A stretch of DNA of 64,000 nucleotides from assembly GCA_002946415.1 (NCBI GenBank), contig NJPS01000059.1:1-64000 (forward strand). The letters are read 5' to 3'. Origin of the DNA: Rutstroemia sp. NJR-2017a BVV2. Lineage: Eukaryota > Ascomycota > Leotiomycetes > Helotiales > Rutstroemiaceae. Both the position numbers and the translations under genes were made by a program. The notes under the pieces are model-generated. The model did no database searches. It was not told the origin of the DNA and saw only the letters and a program-made list of their open reading frames with translations. Shown here in pieces: positions 63,747 through 64,000 of this stretch; the stretch's first letter is position 1; each line of letters starts with the position of its first letter.

Positions 63747-64000
63747 TTCTATTTTCTTTTTACTTTTCTTTTTTATATTCTCCTTTTTTATTAATAATAT
63801 AATTAAATCCTTTTTTATTTTAGTAACTAATATCTTTTATTAATCTATTATTTTTAAAAAATTATTTATATTTATTTATAATTCTTCTATCTTTATTTTT
63901 CAAATATATATAAATTCTATTTTCTTCTTCTTTTTTATATTATATTTTTATAATAATTATATTTTCAAATATATTAATCTATTATTATTATAATAGTTTA
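63747..64000 (-). pseudogene. Unidentified Lys-rich relic, continuation beyond Gypsy-3
   Basis: Pyrimidine-rich plus strand and Lys-rich minus-strand reading, like 46,999-47,607. Joined across the Gypsy-3 target duplication the two pieces form one interrupted sequence that runs off the window. Confidence 0.35.

Noticed and set aside
10628..64000. AT-rich block as a regional centromere
   Set aside because: Fungal regional centromeres can look like this, but the block lies next to a telomere and is explained element by element as RIP-mutated transposons. Only CENP-A mapping could revive the idea.
1..64000. Mitochondrial or AT-rich bacterial/plasmid origin
   Set aside because: The telomere array, a spliced Zn2Cys6 gene, chromodomain Gypsy elements and the CpA-to-TpA pattern all point to a nuclear fungal chromosome.

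Overview
The window is the end of a filamentous ascomycete (Pezizomycotina) chromosome. It opens with about 20 copies of the C-rich telomere repeat CCCTAA. Almost everything else is a transposon graveyard whose reading frames are destroyed by C-to-T and G-to-A changes at CpA/TpG sites, the signature of repeat-induced point mutation (RIP). The Zn2Cys6 regulator with a 65-bp intron, the chromodomain-type Gypsy elements, the Tad1-like LINEs and the Fot1/pogo element all fit such a fungus. I cannot name the species. No rRNA, tRNA or CRISPR was seen.

Layout. 1-118: telomere. 370-4,695: truncated copy of Copia-1 (3' LTR, 3' region, RNase H). 4,696-5,888: eroded AT-rich DNA with a minisatellite. 5,889-7,559: an internally deleted Gypsy (Gypsy-4) inserted into an older LTR of its own family; RIP stops part-way through it. 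About 6,290-10,383: the only base-balanced island, holding the one convincing host gene, a Zn2Cys6 transcription factor (7,958-9,849, one intron). 10,628-18,672: Copia-2 in a three-LTR tandem (LTR, full interior, LTR, deleted interior, LTR). 18,673-29,339: 5'-truncated Gypsy-1, interrupted in its RT domain by LINE-A, which is itself interrupted by a Fot1-like DNA transposon. 29,798-39,607: complete Copia-1 on the minus strand (5-bp target duplication ATAAC), with an unusually long segment after pol. 39,778-46,252: complete Gypsy-2 (target duplication TAAAT/TAAGT). 46,253-47,607 and 63,742-64,000: an unidentified Lys-rich relic holding a solo Copia-1 LTR and split by Gypsy-3. 47,608-63,741: Gypsy-3 on the minus strand (target duplication TTATT), swollen by LINE-B (plus) and LINE-C (minus).

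How it fits together. Only the transcription factor looks able to make a protein. The transposons are related copies (three Tad1-like LINEs, four Gypsy, Copia-1 as one full copy, one fragment and one solo LTR, Copia-2 as a tandem), which is the substrate RIP needs. LTR lengths match to the base within elements, and several target duplications are still readable, so the order of insertion can be reconstructed. Protein-level identifications were made by reading translations in which TAA/TAG were treated as probable former CAA/CAG. They are family-level calls from domain motifs, not database hits.
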